Notes under the pieces: model-generated
Databases searched by the model: none
What the model saw: only the letters and a program-made list of their open reading frames with translations
What the model was told of the DNA's origin: nothing
Made by a program: the position numbers and the translations under genes
Shown: positions 1 through 5,722 of the stretch, piece after piece
How the letters are laid out: each line of letters begins with the position of its first letter
Numbering within the stretch: the stretch's first letter is position 1
DNA from: an uncultured Collinsella sp.
GTDB taxonomy: Bacteria > Actinomycetota > Coriobacteriia > Coriobacteriales > Coriobacteriaceae
Length of the DNA stretch: 7,459 nucleotides
Assembly: GCA_902494685.1 (NCBI GenBank)
Contig: CABUUE010000073.1
Span: 1-7,459, forward strand
Direction of reading: 5' to 3'

Positions 1-1047
1 CATGCAAAACGAGAACACGCTGCGGCCGTTGGGAAGATGGGCGACGAGCTTGTAGGGGGCTGCCCCGAGCGCTGGATGTCCCGCCGAGGCTCCATATTGG
101 GCTCTGTCGATGTCGCGTTGCGGATGCTCGATGCGAACGCCCATGGCAAAGGTCTTTTGTGCGAGGGCCACGTTGTGGTCCTTAAGGAGCTCAAAAATAT
201 CGCGAGCAGAATGCCCGCAGGCGAGGATGAGGTGCTTTGTCTCGATTGACTCGTAAGCGGCGTCTTGGGACGATTGGACATCAATGCCGGTGATGGCGCC
301 AGACACGTCGATGCGAATGTCGACGAGCTTCGTTCGATAACGGACGACACCTCCGAGCTGCTCGATGCGCTGGGATATAGCGGTGACAACCGTGGGAAGG
401 ATGTCGGAGCCAATGTGCGGCTTGGCATCCCACAGAATATCGCGGGGCGCACCCGCCTCGACGAAGGTTTCGAGGATAAGGCGATGGGCGGGATTTTTTG
501 TTCCCGTATTGAGCTTGCCGTCCGAGAAGGTCCCCGCGCCGCCCAGACCAAACTGAATATTGCTCTCGGGGTCGAGGATGCGCTCCTTTAGAAAGAGGTC
601 GATCGCCTGCGAGCGGCGAAATGCCGGGTCGCCGCGCTCGATGAGCAAGGGCTTAAGACCTGCTTTGGCGAGCGTGAGCGCAGCGAAAAGGCCGGCACAT
701 CCGGCGCCGACAACGACAGGGCGTTCTTGAGGTGCGTCGGAGACGGGGGAGGGGAATGAAGACCCATCGTCTTCTATCGCGCGTACGCGCGAGCGGTCAC
801 GCTCGGCAACGCTGTCGACCGCTTCTCGCTCGAGGTGGGGACTAGTCAGCTCAACACGAAAGCTCAGAATAAAATGGACGTCTCGTTTTTTGCGAGCGTC
901 GATTGACTTGCGGTGGAGTTCGATGGACTTGATCTCGGAGTCCTTGCAACGTAGGATGCGCTTGGCGACTCGCTTGCCAACAATGAGGCAGGCATTTTCA
1001 TCGCCGGCTTCATCGAGCGACGCGTTGACTTGGGTGATTTCGATCAT
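1..1047 (-). CDS. COG2509-type FAD-dependent dehydrogenase, 3' end cut by the window
   Basis: First 349 codons of a flavoprotein; the C-terminus lies beyond the window edge (family members usually exceed 450 residues). Residues about 1-100 form a small N-terminal domain with the family pattern RxxL/I...IELHRKSIDARKKRDVHF. A Rossmann dinucleotide fold starts at 110, with GAGCAG at 114-119 (usually GAGPAG) and the acidic ribose-binding residue in IERG (136-139). Then come FGLGGAGTFSDGKLNT (166-181), HIGSDIL (211-217), CGHSARDIF (278-285) and MGVRIEHPQ (302-310), all hallmarks of the uncharacterised FAD-dependent dehydrogenase family COG2509. It should be a soluble cytosolic FAD-dependent oxidoreductase; its substrate is unknown to me. 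The ATG at 1047 is chosen because TAAGGAG lies 6 bases before it. It follows another flavoprotein gene on the same strand, but a terminator hairpin lies between them. Family assignment is firm; function is not. Confidence 0.93.
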   Translation of the reverse strand, partial: MIEITQVNASLDEAGDENACLIVGKRVAKRILRCKDSEIKSIELHRKSIDARKKRDVHFILSFRVELTSPHLEREAVDSVAERDRSRVRAIEDDGSSFPSPVSDAPQERPVVVGAGCAGLFAALTLAKAGLKPLLIERGDPAFRRSQAIDLFLKERILDPESNIQFGLGGAGTFSDGKLNTGTKNPAHRLILETFVEAGAPRDILWDAKPHIGSDILPTVVTAISQRIEQLGGVVRYRTKLVDIRIDVSGAITGIDVQSSQDAAYESIETKHLILACGHSARDIFELLKDHNVALAQKTFAMGVRIEHPQRDIDRAQYGASAGHPALGAAPYKLVAHLPNGRSVFSFCM

Positions 1048-1065
1048 CGAGGTCTCCTTAGAGGC

Positions 1066-1097
1066 AAGAAAGAGGCCGTCCGGTATCCCAGACGGCC
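1066..1097 (-). terminator. Intrinsic terminator after the HI0933-type flavoprotein gene
   Basis: Read on the minus strand, GGCCGTCTGG and CCGGACGGCC (1097-1088 and 1083-1074) pair as a 10-bp GC-rich stem with one G-U pair around a GATA tetraloop. The T-rich run TCTTTCTT (1073-1066) follows at once. It lies 30 bases after the TAG stop of the upstream gene and 19 bases before the start codon of the next gene. The interrupted T tract suggests termination may be incomplete, so it may act as a partial terminator or attenuator for the downstream gene. Confidence 0.75.
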
Positions 1098-1111
1098 CGA
1101 ATGCGTTTTTG

Positions 1112-1117
1112 ATTATA
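1112..1117 (-). promoter_or_regulatory. Possible -10 box (TATAAT) upstream of the COG2509-type gene
   Basis: A perfect TATAAT is present on the minus strand 11 bases after the stop of the preceding gene. No convincing -35 hexamer lies at 16-18 bases (the 17-base position reads AAGCAG) and there is no TGn extension. Initiation about 7 bases downstream would place the terminator hairpin inside the leader of the next gene. Either this is a real promoter with an attenuated leader or a chance match in an AT-rich patch. Confidence 0.25.
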
Positions 1118-1127
1118 GACTGCGCGG

Positions 1128-2399
1128 CTACAAGCTGCTTGCAGCGCGAATGCCCGAGAGCCAGGCCCACGCAAGGTTAAAGCCTCCGCAATCGGCGTCG
1201 ATGTCGAGTGCTTCGCCGCAGACGTAAAGCGGGGCGTCGACAACGCAGCGCGCGCGTAGACTGGGTGTTGAGATGCTCTCGACAGATACGCCACCACGCG
1301 TGACCTGCGCCGAGCGCTCCTCGGCTGTTCCCTCGACGAGCAACTTAAAGTGCTTGAGGATCGAGACCAGGTGGATGACATCGTTGGAGCCTGGATGGCA
1401 CTGCTCGAACGCCGTACAGACGACGCGGGAGAGTTGCGGGGCGAGCATGCCGTCGAGCCAACGGGGATCGCGGGGCGAAAAGCCGCCGAGCGGCTTAACG
1501 CGCCGGTTGAGCATATCGCGCAACTCGTCTTTAGAGAGGTCGGGGAAAACGTCGAGCAGGATCGTATCGCCGCGCTGGATACGACGGGAGAGGTTGAAGA
1601 CAGCGACGCCCGAGATGCCGAAGGTTCGAAACAGTACTTCACCGTCTTCGTGCCAGAGCTCACTATGGTTACGGGTGAGCGTCAAGCGGGCGCGGACGCG
1701 CAGACCATCCAACGTCTTGAGTGCTGCCCGATCGCCAACGACTGTTGCCGATACGGGGCAGAGGATGGGGCGCAGCGAAGTGAGGGGGAGGCTAAACGTA
1801 TCGGCGATACCGGTGGGGTTGCCGCCCGTGGCGATAATTACGGCATGCGCCTGCAGGGCCTCGTTCTTGCGAGGGACATCGGCGAGTGCCTTCCGAAGCG
1901 AGCGGAGCTCCGATTTTCGGTCGTCGTGCTTTTTTGCCTTGAGCGCCCGCGCTGGACGGTCTATTTGGAGTGCCCAGCCTTCGGAAACTTTGTGCGCCGA
2001 GGCAACGTTGGCTCCGCAGATTAAGGTGATACCTAGGCGGTCGCAAACGTTGAGAAGCGCGTCGCGCACCGATTCTGCGCGAAGGGAGCGCGGGTACAGC
2101 CGGCCTTCCTCAGAGGTTGTCATGATGCCCAGCGAGGAGAAGAAACCCATAAGCTCTTGTTCGGGTTGGAGGCCCATGACGGATTCGACGAATGCGGGGT
2201 GGTTATACCGCTGAGGATCAATCGATTCGTTGGAGAGGTTGCAGCGGCCGTTACCGGTCGCAAGAAGCTTAAGGCCGCAGGCGACATCGCGCTCAACGAT
2301 GCAGACGCTTTTGCCAGCGCGTGCGGCCGTAATGGCGGCGGCGAGGCCTGAAGCCCCGCCGCCGATTACCAGGACGTCATAGAAGGCGCTCGTGTTCAC
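1128..2399 (-). CDS. HI0933/BaiN-type NAD(P)/FAD-dependent oxidoreductase
   Basis: A 423-residue cytosolic flavoprotein of the HI0933 family (COG2081, the family that includes BaiN). Visible motifs are the FAD-binding GGGASG (13-18) with E36 of the Rossmann fold, the family signature GNGRCNLSN (49-57), ATGG (190-193), GEVLFRTFGISG (253-264), and the C-terminal GEALDID plus CGGFNLAWAWLSG (395-416) that closes the FAD site. Two local oddities: a highly charged, Lys/Arg-rich stretch at about 148-182, and a shortened loop after ATGG where the family's usual Ser/Gly-rich segment is mostly missing. The GTG start at 2399 is the base directly after the mrp TAA, with GAGG 5 bases upstream inside the end of mrp, so translation is probably coupled. 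A terminator follows the TAG stop. BaiN-type members have been linked to bile-acid reduction, but no other bai gene is here, so the substrate stays open. Confidence 0.93.
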   Translation of the reverse strand: MNTSAFYDVLVIGGGASGLAAAITAARAGKSVCIVERDVACGLKLLATGNGRCNLSNESIDPQRYNHPAFVESVMGLQPEQELMGFFSSLGIMTTSEEGRLYPRSLRAESVRDALLNVCDRLGITLICGANVASAHKVSEGWALQIDRPARALKAKKHDDRKSELRSLRKALADVPRKNEALQAHAVIIATGGNPTGIADTFSLPLTSLRPILCPVSATVVGDRAALKTLDGLRVRARLTLTRNHSELWHEDGEVLFRTFGISGVAVFNLSRRIQRGDTILLDVFPDLSKDELRDMLNRRVKPLGGFSPRDPRWLDGMLAPQLSRVVCTAFEQCHPGSNDVIHLVSILKHFKLLVEGTAEERSAQVTRGGVSVESISTPSLRARCVVDAPLYVCGEALDIDADCGGFNLAWAWLSGIRAASSL

Positions 2400-3230
2400 T
2401 TAGGCCTCGTCGGTCTCGTGCGGGGTAATGGCCTCGACGGCAGAGACTGCCTTGGGCAACATGCCATCGGGCAGCGCGGTCTCGACCTCGCCCTTATCGC
2501 AGGCCTCGGCGAGTGCCGGATTAATGGGAAGCTGGCCCAAGATGTCGAGGTTATAGCGATCTGCGACCTCGGGGAGCTTGCTCTTGCCAAAGACCTCAAT
2601 CTTCTTGCCGCAGTCGGGGCACTCAATATAGCTCATGTTCTCGACAATGCCCAGAATGGGGACGTTCATCTTCTCGGCCATGTTGACCGCCTTGGCGACG
2701 ATCATCGAGACCAGATCCTGCGGGCTCGTGACGATAACGATGCCGTCGACGGGCAGCGACTGGAAGACGGTGAGCGCGACGTCGCCTGTTCCCGGAGGCA
2801 TGTCGACCAGCAGGTAGTCGATGGGGCCCCACGAGGTCTCGCTCCAGAACTGCCTAATGGCGCCTGCGATGACCGGACCGCGCCAAAGGACGGGGTCGGT
2901 CTCGTTTTGGAGCAGAAGGTTGGAGCTCATGACCTTGACGCCGTGCTCGGAGATTTCGGGCAGCATAAGGTTGCCAAGGGCATGGACGTGGCGTCCGCTC
3001 ATACCGAACATCTTGGGGATGGAGGGACCGGTGATGTCGGCATCGAGGACGCCGACCTTGTGGCCGTGACGGGCAAGCTCGGTGGCGATGGCACCGGTGA
3101 CAAACGACTTGCCGACACCGCCCTTGCCGGAAAGCACGGCGATGACGCGTTTGACCTCGGACAGCGTGTTCTCCTCAAATTGCGACGGCGACGTTTGTCC
3201 GCCGGCGGCCTGTGCGTGCTCGCAACCCAT
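2400..3230 (-). CDS. mrp: Mrp/NBP35-family P-loop Fe-S cluster carrier ATPase
   Basis: A 276-residue protein of the Mrp/ApbC/NBP35 family, cytosolic ATPases that carry and deliver iron-sulfur clusters. It shows the deviant Walker A GKGGVGKS (35-42) with signature Lys36, LDADITGPS (62-70), a switch/Walker B region DMPPGTGD (143-150), TSPQDLV (168-174), and ENMSYIECPDCGKK (197-210). In that last motif Cys204 and Cys207 are the family's CxxC that binds a bridging Fe-S cluster at the dimer interface. It lacks the N-terminal DUF59/MIP18 domain of longer Mrp proteins and has only one N-terminal cysteine (Cys3), so it is the short form. An in-frame ATG exists at 3287, but the ATG at 3230 is chosen: AAAGGAG precedes it by 6 bases, and the upstream ATG overlaps the predicted -10 box. 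It is first in a unit with the flavoprotein that abuts its stop codon, perhaps a client or simply a co-expressed partner. Confidence 0.95.
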   Translation of the reverse strand: MGCEHAQAAGGQTSPSQFEENTLSEVKRVIAVLSGKGGVGKSFVTGAIATELARHGHKVGVLDADITGPSIPKMFGMSGRHVHALGNLMLPEISEHGVKVMSSNLLLQNETDPVLWRGPVIAGAIRQFWSETSWGPIDYLLVDMPPGTGDVALTVFQSLPVDGIVIVTSPQDLVSMIVAKAVNMAEKMNVPILGIVENMSYIECPDCGKKIEVFGKSKLPEVADRYNLDILGQLPINPALAEACDKGEVETALPDGMLPKAVSAVEAITPHETDEA

Positions 3231-3236
3231 GTATGA

Positions 3237-3243
3237 CTCCTTT
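3237..3243 (-). promoter_or_regulatory. Ribosome binding site deciding the mrp start
   Basis: AAAGGAG on the minus strand, 6 bases before the ATG at 3230. It fixes this start over the in-frame ATG 57 bases upstream, which has no comparable site. Confidence 0.85.
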
Positions 3244-3285
3244 GTATATGTTGGGGCCGGGGCCCCGTGATGTGACACGAGCGTC

Positions 3286-3315
3286 ATTGTACCCTCGTTT
3301 GCGAGCGGGAGTCAT
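3286..3315 (-). promoter_or_regulatory. Sigma-70-type promoter of the mrp-flavoprotein unit
   Basis: On the minus strand, ATGACT (3315-3310, four of six matches to TTGACA) and TACAAT (3291-3286, five of six matches to TATAAT) are 18 bases apart. Initiation near 3279 would give a leader of about 50 bases holding a small GC-rich hairpin (3253-3266) before the mrp RBS. The spacer is almost entirely an imperfect inverted repeat, described separately. Confidence 0.55.
3292..3309. repeat. Inverted repeat filling the mrp promoter spacer
   Basis: CCCTCG-TTTG-CGAGCGGG on the plus strand: arms CCCTCG and CGAG(C)GGG pair around TTTG, with one extra base in the right arm. It occupies exactly the space between the predicted -35 and -10. 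It could be an operator for a dimeric regulator, or chance. Confidence 0.35.
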
Positions 3316-3375
3316 TTGCGATGCATTTGGGCCGAGCGTGCTTGCAATACGATGGGTCCAAGCGAATGGGCGGGC

Positions 3376-5529
3376 TTACTGAACTTTGCTGGCAAACTCG
3401 AGGTATTGCATGCGCTGCAGCTTGTCGATCGTCGAGGCGTATGGGCTGTCTTCAGATTCCAAGTCGTAGCGCAGCCCGTCGGCACCAAGGTAGCCGGCGA
3501 CATTGATGGTGGGCACATCTGACCTTGTTGCAAGCAGGGCCTTTTGATAGTCGGTGAGCGGGGCGCCGATCTTATTAAGGGTAATGGCTGCAATCTCGTT
3601 TGCCCCGACGGTGTCGTAGACGTTGAGCTCGGTATTGCCGGCGATTTCATAGTTAGCCCAGACGAAATAGGTCGACTGATAGACACGGAAAGCGTGGCTT
3701 GCCGTGTCTTCCTGAGGGTACAGCTCGTCGTTGAGAGTCGTTGCGGCGCTCGGCTGATGGTCGCCAAAAAAGACAAGGACAACCGGTCTGCCGATATTGC
3801 GGAGCTCGTTGATAAAGTACTCGAGGTCCCGGTCGGATGCGTTGATGCAGGTGAGATAGGTGTTGAGCGCGCTATTGGCGCCCTCGCTGGCTCCCTCGAC
3901 CCAATAGTTTGTCAGCTCTTCGGCGGGAACGGTGCCATAGTCGTAGCCGCCGTGATTTTGCATCGTGACGTCAAAGATGAACTGCGGTGCTTCGTCGGTT
4001 CTAAGCAGGTCGAGTATCTTGTCGTAGGTGGCGTAGTCGCATACGCCGGCATGGTAACAGGGCGCACCTTCGAAATCGCCGATTGAAAGAAAGTCTCCAA
4101 AGCCCAGCTGCTGATAGATTTTATCTCGATGGTAGTTGACGGGGTTTTGCGGGTGCATAGCGGTAGCGGTATACCCAAGCTCTTTAAGGTCCTTTGCCAG
4201 GCTGTTGACGCCATTCATCTGATACAGCTGATAGGGGATCTTGCCTAATCCGACAAAGGCCGTTGTCGCTCCGGTCAAAAATTCGAATTCGGAGTTTGCC
4301 GTTCCGCCACCGGTGACCGAAGCGAGCATGGTGCCGCGAACAAGCGTGTCGGGAAGCGAGTTGTAGAATGCGGGGCCGGTGTACCCGGCTGCCTGGAGCT
4401 GCTCAAAGCACGAAAGGTCGCTAAAACTCTCGTTCATGACGGCAACAATCGTCGGCTTGATTTCATTGAACTGGGCAACGGCCGCCGCGCGTTGCTCGCT
4501 CGAGCCATACGTGCTGTCGTAGGCGGCGGCGAGCTCCTGCTCGATGCTCTGCGCCTCATCGGGCGTATAGTCTTCGGGCTTCTCAATGGGCAACTCGTTG
4601 ACCATTTCGGTGAACGAAGTGATAAAACCCTGAGACGCATATGTGGTGATGGGCTGCCAACGGTCAAATCCAAAATTCAGCGCCTGCTCCAAGTCGATGC
4701 TGGAAAAGCCCGAGAGCCCCACAACGGTCACTAACAGAAAAGCACAGAGGTTAGCGGCGATTGCGGGGAAGACATGGGTGGGCGTACGGAGCTTTCGCGG
4801 ACGGATAAGCGAAAGAAGCCCCAGGGAAATCTCCAGCAGGGCGAGAGAGGTTACGATTCCGGCGGTAAAGGTAAACTCGTATCCCTCGCTCACCTCCATT
4901 GCGGTGCCAAGGGCCAAGATATCGCTTGGCAGGATGGCTTCGCCTTTAAACGTTATGACGAAGTGCTCGGCAATGCCAAGGATGCAGCAGGCGACGGGCA
5001 CGAGGGCCATGACGCCTCCATGACGCTGTCCCAGCAAATAAAGGGAGAGCAGAACCGTCGCGAGCAGCCCAACGGAAAACCCGAATGAGTTGGCGGGAAT
5101 GCGATAGAACGTTTCGTTGCAGGCAATTTCGAGTGAAACGAACGAGAGCGCTGAAACAGCGGCGATGACAAGGATGTCACGGCAAATACAGGCAACCGTT
5201 CCCGTCGCAAGATCGGTTTGGTCGATAAGTTCCGAAACCAAGGGCTCGACAAGAAGTATGACGGCGGCAGCACCGAGCGCCGAATAAGAAAGGACCCATA
5301 GGGAACTGTCCTCATTTACGAGCAATTGATTCGTAATCCATGCAGCTACCATGCCGAGCGGGATGAGGAGCGTCGCGCACCAAAAGACGCGGGCAATGGG
5401 CGGCTTTTCATTGTGTTTGATTGAAAAATATACGCGCACGACGACGGTGGCCACGATAAGGATGGCGATGAATATGGGCAGATTGGCCATGTCACTCGAA
5501 GTGATTTCAAGGGGGATATCTTCGGTCAT
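3376..5529 (-). CDS. LTA synthase-like phosphoglycerol transferase (membrane protein, sulfatase fold)
   Basis: A 717-residue polytopic membrane protein with an extracytoplasmic sulfatase-fold domain (COG1368, LtaS/MdoB group). Members move glycerol-phosphate or similar groups onto cell-envelope polymers. Hydrophobic segments lie at about 17-36, 47-67, 76-97, 111-134, 147-167, 172-192, 218-242 and 254-275, roughly eight where classical LtaS has five. The segment FKGEAILPSDILALGTA (194-210), with the following Y217, matches the conserved LTA-synthase-type loop. The catalytic domain starts near 359: metal ligand E367 in NESFSD, nucleophile candidate T410 in GGGTANSEFEFLTG, H459 and H467 (MHPQNPVNYHRD), H526 in NHGGY, and D590-H591 in FFGDHQPS. 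The ATG at 5529 has AGAGGA 6 bases upstream; an in-frame ATG at 5604 would add 25 less plausible residues. It is divergent from uvrA. Lipoteichoic-acid synthesis itself is inferred, since the acceptor cannot be read from the sequence. Confidence 0.9.
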   Translation of the reverse strand: MTEDIPLEITSSDMANLPIFIAILIVATVVVRVYFSIKHNEKPPIARVFWCATLLIPLGMVAAWITNQLLVNEDSSLWVLSYSALGAAAVILLVEPLVSELIDQTDLATGTVACICRDILVIAAVSALSFVSLEIACNETFYRIPANSFGFSVGLLATVLLSLYLLGQRHGGVMALVPVACCILGIAEHFVITFKGEAILPSDILALGTAMEVSEGYEFTFTAGIVTSLALLEISLGLLSLIRPRKLRTPTHVFPAIAANLCAFLLVTVVGLSGFSSIDLEQALNFGFDRWQPITTYASQGFITSFTEMVNELPIEKPEDYTPDEAQSIEQELAAAYDSTYGSSEQRAAAVAQFNEIKPTIVAVMNESFSDLSCFEQLQAAGYTGPAFYNSLPDTLVRGTMLASVTGGGTANSEFEFLTGATTAFVGLGKIPYQLYQMNGVNSLAKDLKELGYTATAMHPQNPVNYHRDKIYQQLGFGDFLSIGDFEGAPCYHAGVCDYATYDKILDLLRTDEAPQFIFDVTMQNHGGYDYGTVPAEELTNYWVEGASEGANSALNTYLTCINASDRDLEYFINELRNIGRPVVLVFFGDHQPSAATTLNDELYPQEDTASHAFRVYQSTYFVWANYEIAGNTELNVYDTVGANEIAAITLNKIGAPLTDYQKALLATRSDVPTINVAGYLGADGLRYDLESEDSPYASTIDKLQRMQYLEFASKVQ

Positions 5530-5535
5530 GGACGT

Positions 5536-5541
5536 TCCTCT
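5536..5541 (-). promoter_or_regulatory. Ribosome binding site deciding the LTA-synthase-like start
   Basis: AGAGGA on the minus strand, 6 bases before the ATG at 5529. The longer in-frame start at 5604 lies upstream of the predicted promoter elements and would not be in the transcript. Confidence 0.75.
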
Positions 5542-5559
5542 GTTACGGCAAATTAAGTT

Positions 5560-5575
5560 CAGTATTAGATTACTG
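5560..5575. repeat. Dyad CAGTA-N6-TACTG over the predicted -10 of the LTA-synthase-like gene
   Basis: A perfect 5-base inverted repeat with a 6-base centre. Allowing one bulged base it extends to GTTaCAGTA / TACTGAAC on the minus strand. It covers the predicted -10 hexamer, where a repressor could bind. It has no T tract and is not a terminator. Confidence 0.35.
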
Positions 5576-5592
5576 TAACCTTTCCACGGCAT
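5564..5592 (-). promoter_or_regulatory. Possible promoter of the LTA-synthase-like gene
   Basis: On the minus strand, TCTAAT (5569-5564, five of six matches to TATAAT) lies 17 bases after ATGCCG (5592-5587), a poor -35 with three of six matches. Initiation near 5557 would leave a leader of about 28 bases with the RBS. The location in an AT-rich patch before a well-placed RBS supports it; the weak -35 limits confidence. Confidence 0.35.
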
Positions 5593-5647
5593 TTCGAGAA
5601 ACAAAGCGCCCGATACGCAAAGCTAAAGGTCTGCGAATCTTGTATTA

Positions 5648-5661
5648 CGAACATCTGTGCG
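5648..5661. promoter_or_regulatory. Putative LexA (SOS) box upstream of uvrA
   Basis: CGAACATCTGTGCG resembles the LexA operator of Bacillus and actinobacteria (CGAAC-N4-GTTCG), with one mismatch in the ten defined arm positions. It lies 61 bases before the uvrA start, just upstream of the candidate -10 boxes TAAACT (5674-5679) and TATGAT (5689-5694). uvrA is a known LexA target in many bacteria, which raises the plausibility. Confidence 0.55.
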
Positions 5662-5673
5662 CGTCGAGTGCGC

Positions 5674-5694
5674 TAAACTCATCGACAGTATGAT
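5674..5694 (+). promoter_or_regulatory. Candidate -10 elements for uvrA
   Basis: Two hexamers fit: TAAACT at 5674-5679 (four of six) and TATGAT at 5689-5694 (five of six). Neither has a good -35 at 16-18 bases. If the first is used, the LexA-like box would overlap its -35 region, the usual geometry for repression. If the second is used, the leader would be only about 22 bases. Confidence 0.25.
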
Positions 5695-5704
5695 TCGATG
5701 CAAT

Positions 5705-5717
5705 AGGAGGCAAGGAG
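5705..5717 (+). promoter_or_regulatory. Tandem ribosome binding sites before uvrA
   Basis: AGGAGG (5705-5710) is followed by AAGGAG (5712-5717). The second is 5 bases before the ATG at 5723 and best placed to be used; the first is 12 bases away. Confidence 0.7.
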
Positions 5718-5722
5718 CTTCC

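Noticed and set aside
37..591. Short plus-strand open frames at the left edge
   Set aside because: The minus-strand frame here translates into continuous COG2509 motifs up to the window edge, so these are shadows.
1273..2214. Plus-strand open frames (313 and 224 codons) opposite the HI0933-type gene
   Set aside because: Both are antisense to a well-supported flavoprotein, overlap each other in different frames and show no family motif.
1128..2399. Naming the HI0933-type gene baiN and inferring bile-acid dehydroxylation
   Set aside because: Family membership alone does not show the substrate, no other bai gene is present, and the protein differs from the family in two regions.
2418..3236. 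A 272-codon plus-strand open frame opposite mrp
   Set aside because: It is an Asp/Gly/Val/Leu-rich mirror of mrp codons with no motif; mrp is certain.
3253..3266. GC-rich palindrome GGGGCCGGGGCCCC in the mrp leader as a terminator
   Set aside because: The stem is at most about 5 bp with a tiny loop and is followed by AACATATAC rather than a T tract. At most a minor leader hairpin.
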